A stretch of 64,000 nt of DNA from Acidobacteriota bacterium (GCA_016716715.1 JADJVE010000019.1:1-64000); one strand, 5' to 3'. Shown: positions 1 to 9,004, numbered from the stretch's first letter. A program made the numbers and translations. The notes: generated by a model from the sequence alone, not told the origin.

Positions 1-1422
1 CGAGAGCTCGACGTCCCAGTACGCGCGCGTGGCGGGGGCGTCCAGCCACCAGCCTTCCTCCATGCGCCACGGGCCGGACGCGACGCGCACGCCTCCGGCG
101 GGCCCGGCGTCGTCGCCCGAGAGCGTGCGCAGGGAGACGGGGCGCTCGCCGTCCACGAGAACTTCCAGCTGGACGGCGGGCCTGAGGACGCGCACGGCGA
201 GGAGGCCGCGGCCGGTCTTCGGGACGCGCCGCTCGGGCGGCGGCGGGGGCGGCGCGAAGGGCTCGAGGGAGAAGCGCTCGGGGCGGTGGCCGTCCACGGC
301 CTTGGCGGCGCCGAGGCGGCCCTCGCCGAGGAGCGCGAAGAGCTTCGCGAGCGTGGCCGCGAGGCGGTCGGGCGCGATCTCGGCCGGGCCGAAGAGCGTG
401 AGCTGGCCGCGGCGCGGCGCGTCGGGCACGGCCGAGAGCGAGAAGCCCGTCACGGCGGCGCCGGGCGGGCGGCCCTCGAGCGAGAGCTTGAGGAGGGAGA
501 GCAGCGTCTTGACGTCGCGCGTGGGGGCGGGCAGGTCGACGCTGCGCGTGTCGCAGCCGTCGGGGTCGAGGACGAGCGAGACGTCGAGGCGCACGCAGCC
601 GCACGCGTGCGATTCGAGGCGCCGCGCGAGACGCTGGAGCGCCCCCTCGGCCATGCCGAGGAACGGCTCGAGCGTGAGGAGCGGCCACTCCAGCTCGACG
701 CCTTCCGTGAAGGCCGGCGGTGGCTGGCGCGGGACGAGCGGGCGCGGGTCGCGGCCGCGCGCGATCTCGTGGAGGGCGTGGCCGGCCTCGCCGAGGCGGC
801 TCGCGACCTCGGCGGCGGGGAGCTTGGCGAACTCGCCCACGCGCGAGAGGCCCCAGCGGGCGAGCGTCTCGACGGCCGTGGCGTCGGGGTCGAGCTTGGC
901 GAGCGGGAGCGGCGCGAGGAACGCGGCCTCGCCGCCGTCGGGGACGACGACGGGGGAGTCGGGCAGGGACGCCGCGACGCGCGCGGCGAGCTTGCTGGAG
1001 GCGATGCCGCAGCGCGCGGGGAGGGATTCGAGCTTCGCGGCGGCGATGAGCGCGCGGCCGAGGTCGCGCTCGTCGGGGAAGAGGCGCGCAAGGCCGTCCA
1101 CGTCCACCCAGGCGAGGCCCTCGCCGCCGTCCTCGACGCGCGGCGAGATCGTGCCGGCCGCGTCGAGCAGCGCTTCCTGCGCGGCGCGCTCGCCCGCGAC
1201 GTCGCGCGGGCGGGCGAGGAGGTTCGGCAGGAGCGCGCGCGCCTGCGGCAGCGTGAAGCCCGGGCGGATGCCGGCGCGCCGCGCCTTCTTCGTGGCGGCG
1301 ACGACGCGCGCGGCCGTGCCGTTGCCCTCGCAGACGGCGACGGCCTCGTCGGCGAGCGCCGGCTCGCCGCGCAGCCGCGCGGCGAGGGGGAAGAGGGGCA
1401 CGACGAGACAGGCAAGGCGCAT
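1..1422 (-). CDS. imuB: ImuB-like Y-family polymerase subunit, C-terminus cut by window edge
   Basis: Read from ATG at 1422 (protein starts MRLACLVVPL); the frame stays open to base 1, so 474 codons are visible and the C-terminus is outside. The order is that of Y-family DNA polymerases: palm/fingers, helix-hairpin-helix-like segment, little finger, then a Trp-rich tail ending YWDVEL. The catalytic carboxylates are missing: residues 5-13 are hydrophobic where active enzymes have Asp, and residues 105-109 read WVDVD instead of the usual SxDEA. That matches ImuB, the inactive clamp-binding partner of the error-prone polymerase DnaE2/ImuC in SOS mutagenesis (family knowledge). It follows imuA on the same strand. 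dnaE2 would be expected further left but cannot be seen. Confidence 0.88.
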   Translation of the reverse strand, partial: MRLACLVVPLFPLAARLRGEPALADEAVAVCEGNGTAARVVAATKKARRAGIRPGFTLPQARALLPNLLARPRDVAGERAAQEALLDAAGTISPRVEDGGEGLAWVDVDGLARLFPDERDLGRALIAAAKLESLPARCGIASSKLAARVAASLPDSPVVVPDGGEAAFLAPLPLAKLDPDATAVETLARWGLSRVGEFAKLPAAEVASRLGEAGHALHEIARGRDPRPLVPRQPPPAFTEGVELEWPLLTLEPFLGMAEGALQRLARRLESHACGCVRLDVSLVLDPDGCDTRSVDLPAPTRDVKTLLSLLKLSLEGRPPGAAVTGFSLSAVPDAPRRGQLTLFGPAEIAPDRLAATLAKLFALLGEGRLGAAKAVDGHRPERFSLEPFAPPPPPPERRVPKTGRGLLAVRVLRPAVQLEVLVDGERPVSLRTLSGDDAGPAGGVRVASGPWRMEEGWWLDAPATRAYWDVELS

Positions 1423-1605
1423 GGCGAAAAGAAAAATTTCTTTGCTTCGGATTTCGGATTTCGGAATTCGGATTTCTTTGAAAGTGAATATCCCCGGCAC
1501 CCTCCAGCTCAGCGGCTGGCCCCTGCCGCCGCAGCAACCGCAGCGGCCGTTTGCGGCGCACGGATCCCCTCTTCACCTTCTAAGAGAATCTTCTTCTTCT
1601 CTTCG
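1421..1605. repeat. Dispersed AT-rich repeat, convergent pair in imuA-imuB junction
   Basis: Two copies of the window-wide repeat face each other. The plus-oriented copy (TTTCTTTGAAAGTGAAT, about 1471-1490) lies in the imuA-imuB gap; the minus-oriented copy (ACCTTCTAAGAGAATCTTCT, 1575-1594, with a TTC-rich extension to 1605) lies in the 3' end of imuA, where it encodes a Glu/Lys/Leu-rich stretch. Core starts are about 98 bp apart. The patch is strikingly AT-rich against its surroundings. Confidence 0.7.
1446..1473. repeat. Four tandem 7-bp units in the imuA-imuB gap
   Basis: Four back-to-back heptamers TTCGGAT, TTCGGAT, TTCGGAA, TTCGGAT. They lie between the imuA stop (1509) and the imuB start (1422), next to the dispersed repeat. 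No function is evident; a slippage-prone spacer between two co-transcribed genes is possible. Confidence 0.7.
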
Positions 1606-2342
1606 TTCTCTTCGAACCTCCCCGCATTCACCGCGTCCAGGAGCTGGAGGCGGAGGGGCGCGTGCGTCTCGCGCACGCGCCCCTCCGCCCCGTGGGCGCG
1701 CGTCTTCTCGAGGAAGACGCGCGCCTGAAAGCCCATGAGGAGCGGCATCGCCGCCTGCCGGGCGTCCCAGGACGCGAGCACCGAGCCCGCCGACAGCACG
1801 ACGTGCGCCGCCGTGCCCGTGACGCGGTACGGCGAGAGGACGAAGAGCGCCGTCTCGTGGAAGCGCGCGCGGCGCGCGAGGCGCAGCCACACGGCGTCGT
1901 CGAAGCGCCGGCGCGAGACGCGCGCGAGCCCGAGGTCGAGCACGACGAGCGCAAAGCCGGTGGAAAGCACCGTCTCGCACGCAGAGAGCGCCGTCTTCAG
2001 TCCGCGCGGGCGCAGCCAGAGGAGGCGGGGGAGGTCCACGCCCGCGTCGGCGGCGCCCTGCGGGTCGAAGTGGTCTCCGGGATCGACGAGCGCGGCGGCC
2101 TCGCCCGTCTGCGTCGCGGCCGCGAGGGCGGAAAGCGCCGCGGAGAACCGCCCGCAGGAAGGGGGGCCCGACATCTCCACGAGGCTGCCCCGCGGCAGCC
2201 CCCCGCCCAGCAGCCGGTCCAGCGCGGGCACGCGCGTGGGCAGCGTCGCGGGCCGCCGGTTGCCTCGCTCGCGGTCGGCGAGGTCGGCCCCCGTCGTCAG
2301 CTGGGAGGCGATTTCGGGCGGAAGAAGGGGCAGCGCAGGCAC
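1509..2342 (-). CDS. imuA: ImuA, RecA-like mutasome protein
   Basis: A 277-residue RecA/SulA-like protein starting at GTG 2342. The core LPTRVPALDRLLGGGLPRGS followed by SGPPSCGRFS (a degenerate P-loop) and the later LVVLDLGLARVS strand are typical of ImuA. ImuA acts with ImuB and DnaE2 in damage-induced mutagenesis (family knowledge). imuB begins 87 bp downstream on the same strand. The last ~35 residues (NEEKKKILLEGEEG and an Ala-rich end) are encoded by a copy of the dispersed AT-rich repeat and look dispensable. The GTG sits about 7 bases after a good -10 box, so the message may be leaderless. Confidence 0.85.
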   Translation of the reverse strand: MPALPLLPPEIASQLTTGADLADRERGNRRPATLPTRVPALDRLLGGGLPRGSLVEMSGPPSCGRFSAALSALAAATQTGEAAALVDPGDHFDPQGAADAGVDLPRLLWLRPRGLKTALSACETVLSTGFALVVLDLGLARVSRRRFDDAVWLRLARRARFHETALFVLSPYRVTGTAAHVVLSAGSVLASWDARQAAMPLLMGFQARVFLEKTRAHGAEGRVRETHAPLRLQLLDAVNAGRFEENEEKKKILLEGEEGIRAPQTAAAVAAAAGASR

Positions 2343-2348
2343 CCCCCG

Positions 2349-2385
2349 AAGCTAGGTCCGGGGAAGGCGTAAGTCAAGCGTAAGT
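2349..2385 (-). promoter_or_regulatory. imuA promoter with overlapping direct repeat
   Basis: On the minus strand TTGACT (2377-2372), a 17-bp spacer and TAGCTT (2354-2349) form a near-consensus sigma-70 promoter whose start point would fall on or beside the imuA GTG (2342). An 8-bp direct repeat ACTTACGC occurs twice (2385-2378 and 2374-2367), 11 bp apart, and overlaps the -35 box. That is a good position for a repressor of a DNA-damage operon, such as LexA; the identity is inference. Confidence 0.6.
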
Positions 2386-2392
2386 TTGCGGG

Positions 2393-2866
2393 TCAGGCGC
2401 GGTGCTGGGCGGCGGACTCGATCTCCAGCTTGAAGGCGTGCAGGGAGAGGTTGATGTCGCGCAGGAAGAGGACGAGCGACGCGATGAGGCACGCCATGCA
2501 CGCGATGAAGACGAGCGAGAGGACGACGGCGAGCTCGAGCCCGAAGAGCGCCGTCAGGAACAGCAGGATGATGAGGAGCGCCGCGAGGAGGAGGCTCGTC
2601 GTGGCGAGCGCGATCGCGAGGCGGACGATCTGCGCCCGCGCCGTGAGGATGCGCACCTGCGCGATCAGCCCGGTGCGGTCGTCGTCGCTCGCCGTGCGCA
2701 GCTCGCGCGAGAGCTGCCGCGAGCGGTCGATGAGCCGCCCGAAGCGGTTCGTCATCGAGAGGAGCAGCAGCCCGACGCCCGAGATCAGGATTACGGGCCC
2801 GACGGCGACCTGCAGGAGCGGGACGACGTCGTGCGTGGCGAGGCCGGGGATCCCGGGAATAGTCAC
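2393..2866 (-). CDS. DUF2721-type membrane protein
   Basis: 158 codons from GTG 2866. Three hydrophobic segments: near residues 12-35 (LLQVAVGPVILISGVGLLLL) and two adjacent ones in the second half (about 85-135), separated by a charged helix containing NRFGRLIDRSRQL and R-E-L-R. This arrangement is that of DUF2721 proteins, whose role is unknown. The start overlaps the stop of the preceding PNPOx-like gene by 4 bases (GTGA), so the two are probably co-translated. Confidence 0.7.
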   Translation of the reverse strand: MTIPGIPGLATHDVVPLLQVAVGPVILISGVGLLLLSMTNRFGRLIDRSRQLSRELRTASDDDRTGLIAQVRILTARAQIVRLAIALATTSLLLAALLIILLFLTALFGLELAVVLSLVFIACMACLIASLVLFLRDINLSLHAFKLEIESAAQHRA

Positions 2867-3351
2867 GCAGGCGCCCCGGCCGCGATCTCCGCGCGGAGCG
2901 CAGCGGGGTCGAGCGTGAACGCGCGCGCGAACCCGCCCACGAACCGCGCCGACTTCGGCCGGATCGCCCAGAAGGAGAAGTCGCCGAGCGCGCCGACGAT
3001 CTCCTCCATGTGCGGGAACTTCGCGAGGTAGATCTCCTTCGCCGAGTCCTCCTCGGCCGAGCCGTCCGAAAGCTCCGTCGCCTCGCCCGTGAGCGTCAGG
3101 CGCGCGAGTTGCTGCGGGTCCTTCTCGCCCGTGTCGGGCAGCGCGAGCATCAGGCTCACGCGCCCGTCCTTCAGGAGGTCCTGCGTGTGGCCCGAGAGCC
3201 GGCTCACGTGGATGAACCACACGGAGTGCGTCGGGTCGGGCGCCGCCAGCACCATCGAGACGAACGGCGCGCCGTCGTGCAGCGTGCCGAGGGAGGCGAC
3301 GCGGTTCTGGGAGACGAGATTGAAGAGAAGATTCTTTGAAAGGGGGTCCAT
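2863..3351 (-). CDS. Pyridoxamine 5'-phosphate oxidase-fold (HugZ-like) protein
   Basis: About 162 residues. LVSQNRVASLGTLHDGAPFVSMV at the start, then VWFIHVSRLSGHTQDLLKDGRVSL and LARLTLTGEAT, follows the split-barrel flavin-binding fold of PNPOx/HugZ proteins. These bind FMN, heme or F420 and are often involved in heme or redox chemistry; the substrate here is unknown. ATG 3351 is used; an in-frame ATG at 3363 (MSVFMDPL) and longer forms are possible, and none has a convincing ribosome site. It is followed with a 4-base overlap by the DUF2721 gene. Confidence 0.7.
   Translation of the reverse strand: MDPLSKNLLFNLVSQNRVASLGTLHDGAPFVSMVLAAPDPTHSVWFIHVSRLSGHTQDLLKDGRVSLMLALPDTGEKDPQQLARLTLTGEATELSDGSAEEDSAKEIYLAKFPHMEEIVGALGDFSFWAIRPKSARFVGGFARAFTLDPAALRAEIAAGAPA
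3321..3345 (+). repeat. Dispersed AT-rich repeat, single copy
   Basis: Plus-oriented copy (TGAAGAGAAGATTCTTTGAA) at the 5' end of the PNPOx-like gene, where the complementary strand encodes SKNLLFN. No convincing convergent partner was found within 150 bp. Confidence 0.55.
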
Positions 3352-3490
3352 GAACACAGACATTAGCGCGAAGAGGGCCGCGGCGCCTCGCGACGCCCGC
3401 GCTCGCTGTCTGAGCGCAGCGAGTTCGAGCGCGTAGGAGCGGGGCGCCTCGGCCCTAGGGAGCGCGTTCGAGCGGTGAGACAATCACCCC

Positions 3491-3748
3491 ATGGCCGACC
3501 CCAAGGATCACTCCGGCGAAGTCCACGAGGCTTTCGACGACCTCCACGAGAAGATCGGGAACCGCGCGACGTCCGACACGAAGGTTCGCGTCGAGGCCTT
3601 GCGCGAGGCCGTGCTCGCGCAGGACGCGGCCAGCGTGAGGGCCCACCTCGCCGAGATGAAGGAGTCCCACGGCTGGCTCTGGACCGAGCTGACGGCCCAT
3701 CCCCGCGTCGCCGAGCTCATCGACAAGCTCGCGCTGATGGGCCTCTAG
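3491..3748 (+). CDS. Small helical protein of unknown function
   Basis: 85 residues from ATG 3491, rich in charged residues and predicted largely alpha-helical, with no membrane segment or Cys pair. The C-terminal half (ESHGWLWTELTAHPRVAEL) has three Trp/His-containing turns that may be conserved. I do not recognise the family. GACAAT 7 bases before the ATG resembles a -10 box. It converges with the next gene, overlapping it by 4 bases. Confidence 0.6.
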   Translation: MADPKDHSGEVHEAFDDLHEKIGNRATSDTKVRVEALREAVLAQDAASVRAHLAEMKESHGWLWTELTAHPRVAELIDKLALMGL

Positions 3749-4086
3749 GCGGGGAGCCCGAAGAAGCTCTTCACCCGCTCCGACCGGAACACGAGCAGGC
3801 ACGCGGCCGTTGCCAGCGCGACGCCGCCGAGGATGATCGCGAGGCGCGTGTACGGAAGGCCCATCGCCCGGCGCTGACCCGCGAACGCCACGAGCGTCCG
3901 GATCCACTCCACGACGCCGAGCGCGAGCCCCGCCTGCAGCGCCCGCGCCGCCCACCTCTTCCGCACGAAGAGAAGAGGCAGGAAGAGAAGGAGCGCGAGG
4001 GCGAAAAGGGGCAGGTTTCCGGCCCGGAAGAAGTGGGCGGCCAGGACGAGAAACGCGAGCGCGGGGAAGATCGCGAGAGGACCCAT
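3745..4086 (-). CDS. Small integral membrane protein, unknown
   Basis: 113 residues with about four hydrophobic segments (IFPALAFLVLAAHFF, LFALALLLFLPLLFV, ALQAGLALGVVEWIRTLVA, LAIILGGVALATAACLLVF). Basic residues (RKRW) after the second segment suggest topology. No recognisable family and no functional context; it sits between two plus-strand genes. Confidence 0.6.
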   Translation of the reverse strand: MGPLAIFPALAFLVLAAHFFRAGNLPLFALALLLFLPLLFVRKRWAARALQAGLALGVVEWIRTLVAFAGQRRAMGLPYTRLAIILGGVALATAACLLVFRSERVKSFFGLPA

Positions 4087-4205
4087 GGGGAGACTCTACG
4101 CGCCGTCCCTGCAAAGGGTTGCGCATCGCGTCAGGTCTGATTTGTCTGCATCATTTGCCGCGCCGGTTGAGCCTGAGACCATTCGCGTCGAGAGAGGTGA
4201 CCACC

Positions 4206-4454
4206 ATGGCGATGAAGATCGACGAGACCTGCATCAACTGCGGCAACTGCGAGCCCGATTGCCCGAACACGGCGATCAGCCAGGGCGACTCGTACTACGT
4301 GATCGCGGCCGACAAGTGCACCGAGTGCGTCGGCGCGTTCGACGCCCCCAAGTGCGTCGAGGTCTGCCCGGTCGAAGGCTGCATCACGATCGACGCGTCG
4401 CTGAACGAGTCGAAGGAAGTTCTCCAGGCTCGCTACCAGCAGCTGCACCCCTGA
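4206..4454 (+). CDS. 2[4Fe-4S] ferredoxin (YfhL-like)
   Basis: 83 codons from ATG 4206 with GAGAGGTG as ribosome site. The first cluster motif is CINCGNCEPDCP; the second is CTECVGAFDAPKCVEVCP, with the longer spacing between Cys 2 and 3 typical of YfhL/chromatium-type ferredoxins. A soluble one-electron carrier for low-potential redox enzymes. Its last 24 codons overlap the 3' end of the convergent pirin gene. Confidence 0.92.
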   Translation: MAMKIDETCINCGNCEPDCPNTAISQGDSYYVIAADKCTECVGAFDAPKCVEVCPVEGCITIDASLNESKEVLQARYQQLHP

Positions 4455-5307
4455 GCGGCGGCGCCGGGAGGCGCGCTCCGGCGTAACCCGGCACCTCACC
4501 GAAGGCGCCCGCCTCCCAGTCGGCGCGCGCCTTCGCCATCTCGTCGGGCGTCCGCGCGACGAAGTTCCACCACATCAGGATCTCCTCGCCGAACGGCGCG
4601 CCGCCGAGGACGAGCGCGAGGCTGTCCGCATCGCCCTCGAGGACGAGCGCCTCGCTCCCGGGCGCGACGTACGCCAGCGTCTCCTTCGGAAGGTCGACGC
4701 CGTCGGCGCGGATCCTTCCGCGGAGCAGCAGCACGGCGTGCTCGAAGCCCGGGTCCACGGGCAGCGTCGTGCGGGCCGCCGACGGAAACGCGACCTCGGC
4801 GCCGAGCGCGGGCGAGAAGCGGCGCGCGGGAGAGGCGCTCTTGCCGAGCGAGCCGTAGAAGATCGTCGCGCGCGCGGCCCCGAAGCCCTCGATCGGGAGC
4901 TTGCCGTGGTGTTCGAAGGACGGCGCGGTTGCGCGGTCGGCGTCGGGCAGCGCGACCCAGAGCTGCACGCCCTGCAGGCCCGACGCGTCGCCGCCCGGCG
5001 ACTCCTCGGAGTGCGCGATCGCGCGTCCCGCGGTCATGAGGCCGAGCGCTCCCGCGGCGACGAGCTGCTCGGAGCCGAGGCTGTCGCGGTGGAGCACGGA
5101 GCCCGAGACGAGCCACGAGACGGTCTGGAGGCCGACGTGCGGGTGCGGCGCGACGTCCATGCGGGGCGCGCCGTCGGGGAGCGGGCCGTAGGCGTCGAGG
5201 AAGCACCACGGCCCCACCATCCGGCGCTGCCGGCGCGGGAGGAGCCGCGCGACGGACAGGCCGCCGCCGAGGTCCGCCGTGCGCGGCGGGACGAGGTCGA
5301 CGATCAC
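4384..5307 (-). CDS. Pirin family protein
   Basis: 308 codons from GTG 5307. The N-terminal cupin carries the pirin metal-site pattern: MDVAPHPHVGLQTVSWLVSG, then AHSEES, with the family run GLQGVQLWVALP. The C-terminal cupin follows, with FGEEILMWWNFV near the end. Pirins are metal-binding cupins, some with quercetinase or redox-sensing activity. The final ~25 residues are Pro/Ser/Arg-rich and lie antisense to the ferredoxin gene, so the natural stop may have been lost or the tail may be junk. Confidence 0.85.
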   Translation of the reverse strand: MIVDLVPPRTADLGGGLSVARLLPRRQRRMVGPWCFLDAYGPLPDGAPRMDVAPHPHVGLQTVSWLVSGSVLHRDSLGSEQLVAAGALGLMTAGRAIAHSEESPGGDASGLQGVQLWVALPDADRATAPSFEHHGKLPIEGFGAARATIFYGSLGKSASPARRFSPALGAEVAFPSAARTTLPVDPGFEHAVLLLRGRIRADGVDLPKETLAYVAPGSEALVLEGDADSLALVLGGAPFGEEILMWWNFVARTPDEMAKARADWEAGAFGEVPGYAGARLPAPPLRGAAAGSEPGELPSTRSATRRS

Positions 5308-5314
5308 GCCCTGC

Positions 5315-5710
5315 CTACGGCCGCGCCGCGCCCGCCGCGGGCGCGTGGCCCGCGGAGCGGTGCGCCGAGAGGCCCGCGACGCCGAGGAGAAGCCCGAAGC
5401 CGAGCACGTACCAGAGCGCGGACGTCGAGTCCGTCGCCTTGAGCGTCCCCGACGCCGCGGCGAAGAGGCCGAGCGCCGCGAAGAGCGCGAGTGCGAGAAG
5501 GACGCCGCCCGCGATCCGGGACAGGAGTGTGACGGCGGCCGGGCGCGACGGGAACGCGAGCAGGAGGTAGCCCGCGATCGTGAAGAGCGGGAAGAGGACC
5601 CAGAGCGTGAGGCCGGGCGCCGCCGTGACGAGTCCGAAGGGCGCGAGGGCGAGGAAGGCGCCGGACGCGACGCCGAGAGCGAGGAGAAGTGCGCCTGCGA
5701 GGACGAGCAT
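5315..5710 (-). CDS. Small four-helix membrane protein, unknown
   Basis: 131 residues with four clear hydrophobic segments and a short Ala/His-rich tail (HRSAGHAPAAGAARP). No charged residues of note inside the membrane parts. It ends just before the pirin start, so it may be in the same transcript. Function not recognised. Confidence 0.55.
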   Translation of the reverse strand: MLVLAGALLLALGVASGAFLALAPFGLVTAAPGLTLWVLFPLFTIAGYLLLAFPSRPAAVTLLSRIAGGVLLALALFAALGLFAAASGTLKATDSTSALWYVLGFGLLLGVAGLSAHRSAGHAPAAGAARP

Positions 5711-5735
5711 GGGGAAGGCCTCCGGAGCGATTCTC

Positions 5736-6206
5736 TCAGAGCGCCCGGGGGCCGGGGCCGCGCTCGCGGCCGACGCCCGCGAGAACCGCCGCCGAGAGGA
5801 CGTAGAACGCGAAGGCGAGGGCCGTCAGCTCGGGGTCGCCCGGGGCGGCCCACGTGACGTCGGCGTCGTTCAGCTGCCAGAGCCAGCGCGCGAAGAGGAA
5901 GAGGAAGGCGTACGCGATCGCGAGGATCGCGGCGCGCCGCAGCGGCGGCGGCGTCCCGTCGAAGAACGTCGGGAAGAACGAGCGCACGAGGGCCGGGGAG
6001 AACGGGCTCCCGAAGCGCGCCTTCGCGCGGAGGGCGAAGACGGTGACGGCCGGCAGCCACACGAGGGCGATCCCGAGCTCCAGTGCGATCGGCACGGCGA
6101 GCGGGACCGGAGGCCGCCGCAGGATCCACGCGACGTGCAGCGCAAGGCTGCCGAGCGCGCCGGCGAGGCAGAGGGCGAGGAGCGGGACGGTCCAGCGCGG
6201 ACGCAA
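5736..6206 (-). CDS. Membrane protein, unknown
   Basis: 156 residues with about four membrane segments. Between segments 2 and 3 it has the loop ARFGSPFSPALVRSFFPTFF. It lies 4 bases downstream of the secreted protein gene at 6210 and 25 bp before the next membrane gene, so the three look like one transcription unit. No family recognised. Confidence 0.55.
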   Translation of the reverse strand: MRPRWTVPLLALCLAGALGSLALHVAWILRRPPVPLAVPIALELGIALVWLPAVTVFALRAKARFGSPFSPALVRSFFPTFFDGTPPPLRRAAILAIAYAFLFLFARWLWQLNDADVTWAAPGDPELTALAFAFYVLSAAVLAGVGRERGPGPRAL

Positions 6207-6209
6207 GTG

Positions 6210-7669
6210 TCAGTGCGCCTTCGGTGCCGGCCTGGCGAACGCCGCGCAGGTGCGGTCGAGAGCGTCCTTCACGGCGGGGTCGCTCTCCGAGGCCGACATC
6301 TTCTTCAGGCGCCCGGGCAGGTCCCGGCGGGCGGCGGCGGGAAGGCGGGTCGCGAGCGCCGGGAGGTGCGCCTCGACCGCGGAGGCGAGGCTCCGGCGCT
6401 CCACGGGGCGGAAGCCTCCCGGGGCTGCGAGGCTCTCGAGACAGCCGGAGACAATTGCCGCGAGCGCGTCGGAGAGCTTCGCGCGCCTTGCTTCCCTCTC
6501 GTAGCGGTCTTTCGACTTCTCCCTCTTCTTCGGGGCGGCGAGGAGGGAGTCGGCGAGGGGGACCGTCTCGTGCGAGACGAGGAGCGTGTACGACATGAGC
6601 GCCGCCAGCTCGGCGCCGAATGCGCCGTCGTCGCGGTAGGCGGTCGCGTAGACGACGCTGATCCGGTCGACGCCGGCGAGGATCCCCGCGCCGGCCTTCG
6701 CGCGCGCGTCGACGGCGCCGGCGCCCTGGAGGGGCGCGAGGTTTTCGGGATCGACGAGGCGGCGGAAGAGCGGGCCGGAATTCGCGCTCGTCCCGCGCGG
6801 CAGGCGGGCGGCGCCTTCCTTCGCGACGCTCTCGAGAAGGCCCGCGGCGGCGTCGTAGTCGGCGCCCGTCCACGGCCGTCCCGGGTCGGGCATTCCGCGC
6901 AGCGCCCAGCCCTCGAGTGTGATGCTGCGGTCCGGCGCGGGCGCCGCGGCCCGCGGGGGAGGCGTGGCGGCGGAAGCGGGCGGCTCGGGCGCGCGGAAGA
7001 GATCCGGGGAGAGGTCGGCGTTCTCGACGGAGACGAGCTGGGCGTCCATCTCGACGACTCCGTCCTTCGACCGGAACGTGCGGACGGGTAAGCCGCCTTC
7101 GAGCGTGTACGCGTCGAAGCCTTCGCGCAGGTCGCCTGTCGCGAGGCGCGCCGCGTTCAGGAACCTGACGAAGTGCGCGTTCATCTTCCGGAGATTCGCG
7201 CGCGTCGCCGTGTCGACGCCGAGCGCGTTCGGGTCGGCGAGGCAGACGATCTCCGTCGTCTGGCCGGCGCGGCGCACCGCCCACGCCTCGCACGTCCATT
7301 TTCCGAACGACTGCGTCGAATGCAGCGGTGTTGCCGCGAACCCGCCGGGCCGGCGGCGGTGCCCCGCGGCGCGCGCGCGCTCCTCAACGACGGCGATCGT
7401 GCCGGCGGACACTACGGGGCCGGTCGGCGGGTCGACGGGGACGATCCTGTCGTCCTTCGAGAGGTAGAGGTAGACGACCGTCTTCGGCGCGCCGGGCCCG
7501 GTGAGATCCGTCGCCTCCGCCCGCACGCCCTCGGGCGAGACGCGGAGCGTGAGGGACGAACGGTAGGGCGCGCCGTCCTTCGTTCCCTCCTCGGTGAACT
7601 TCAGGACCTGCCCGGCGTCGGCGCGCGCCGCGAGGAGCAGGAGGAGACAGGCAGAAGAGCGCGGCGCAC
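6210..7669 (-). CDS. Predicted exported protein, unknown; start region probably contains a 1-base error
   Basis: The main frame reads through TLRVSPEGVRAEATDL (about 7550) to the stop at 6210 and remains open upstream without a usable start. If one base is missing near 7652-7656, GTG 7669 yields a signal peptide (VRRALL, a Leu run, then AARADA) joined to the mature protein. The body has an N-terminal beta-rich part like DUF4412/LolA-type periplasmic proteins and an Ala/Pro-rich linker, then a helical C-terminal half ending ARPAPKAH. An internal ATG at 7526 gives the conservative, shorter call. Function unknown. Confidence 0.55.
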
Positions 7670-7699
7670 GGCGGGATCTTAAGGGGCGCGGCGGGCGCG

Positions 7700-8065
7700 T
7701 CAGATCCTCTCGAGCGTCGCCTTCGTGAACGCGCCGCCCGCGTCGCCCGTGTTGAGCGTCGAGGCGGGCTCGAAGAGGAGGACGTGCGCCTCCTTCTCGG
7801 CCACGGGACGGTGCTCGACGCCGCGCGGGACGACGCAGAACTCGCCGGGGGAGAGGTGGACGGTTCCGTCGCGGAACTCGAGGTCGAACGAGCCCTCGAC
7901 GACGAGGAACATCTCGTCCTCGGCGACGTGCTTGTGCCAGGTGAAGGGCCCCTGGAACTTCACGAGCTTCACGTGCTGGCCGTTCAGCTCGGCGACGATC
8001 TTCGGGTCCCAGTGCGTGGGAATGAGCGCGAGCTTCTCGCTGAGGTTGACCTTGGGCGGCGGCAT
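7700..8065 (-). CDS. Single-domain cupin
   Basis: 122 codons from ATG 8065, preceded by GGAGGG. Both cupin motifs are present: FTWHKHVAEDEMFLVVEGSF and SPGEFCVVPRGVEH, so the metal site would be His-His-Glu plus His. Small stand-alone cupins of this type sit in many pathways and the substrate cannot be inferred. It is divergent from etfB; the 18-bp palindrome at 8154-8171 lies between them and could affect both. Confidence 0.85.
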   Translation of the reverse strand: MPPPKVNLSEKLALIPTHWDPKIVAELNGQHVKLVKFQGPFTWHKHVAEDEMFLVVEGSFDLEFRDGTVHLSPGEFCVVPRGVEHRPVAEKEAHVLLFEPASTLNTGDAGGAFTKATLERI

Positions 8066-8153
8066 TCCGGCCCTCCTGCGAAGGCGAGTCTCACACTCAT
8101 CGGCTCGGTCCGGAAGCAGGCACAAGTCGATCCCGTCCAGGTGTTTCGGTATC

Positions 8154-8171
8154 AATGAGCCGCGGCTCATT
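8154..8171. promoter_or_regulatory. Perfect 18-bp palindrome, operator candidate
   Basis: AATGAGCCGCGGCTCATT is its own reverse complement. It lies in the divergent cupin/etfB region, 6 bp upstream of the etfB -35 box. Perfect palindromes of this size are typical sites of TetR-type dimers, which often control fatty-acid oxidation and ETF genes (inference). No regulator gene is next to it. Confidence 0.6.
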
Positions 8172-8177
8172 TTCTCC

Positions 8178-8206
8178 GTGACGCGTTGCAGAATCCGTGC
8201 TAGTTT
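8178..8206 (+). promoter_or_regulatory. etfBA promoter candidate
   Basis: GTGACG (8178-8183), a 17-bp spacer and TAGTTT (8201-8206). The transcript would begin 7-9 bases later, at or just before the etfB ATG (8216), where there is no Shine-Dalgarno sequence; a leaderless message is plausible. Confidence 0.45.
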
Positions 8207-8215
8207 CCCACCGCC

Positions 8216-9003
<788 letters not shown>

Positions 9004-9004
<1 letters not shown>

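Noticed and set aside
286..1728. Long plus-strand open frames opposite imuB/imuA
   Set aside because: They are complementary-frame shadows caused by high GC. The minus-strand frames match ImuB and ImuA over their whole length.
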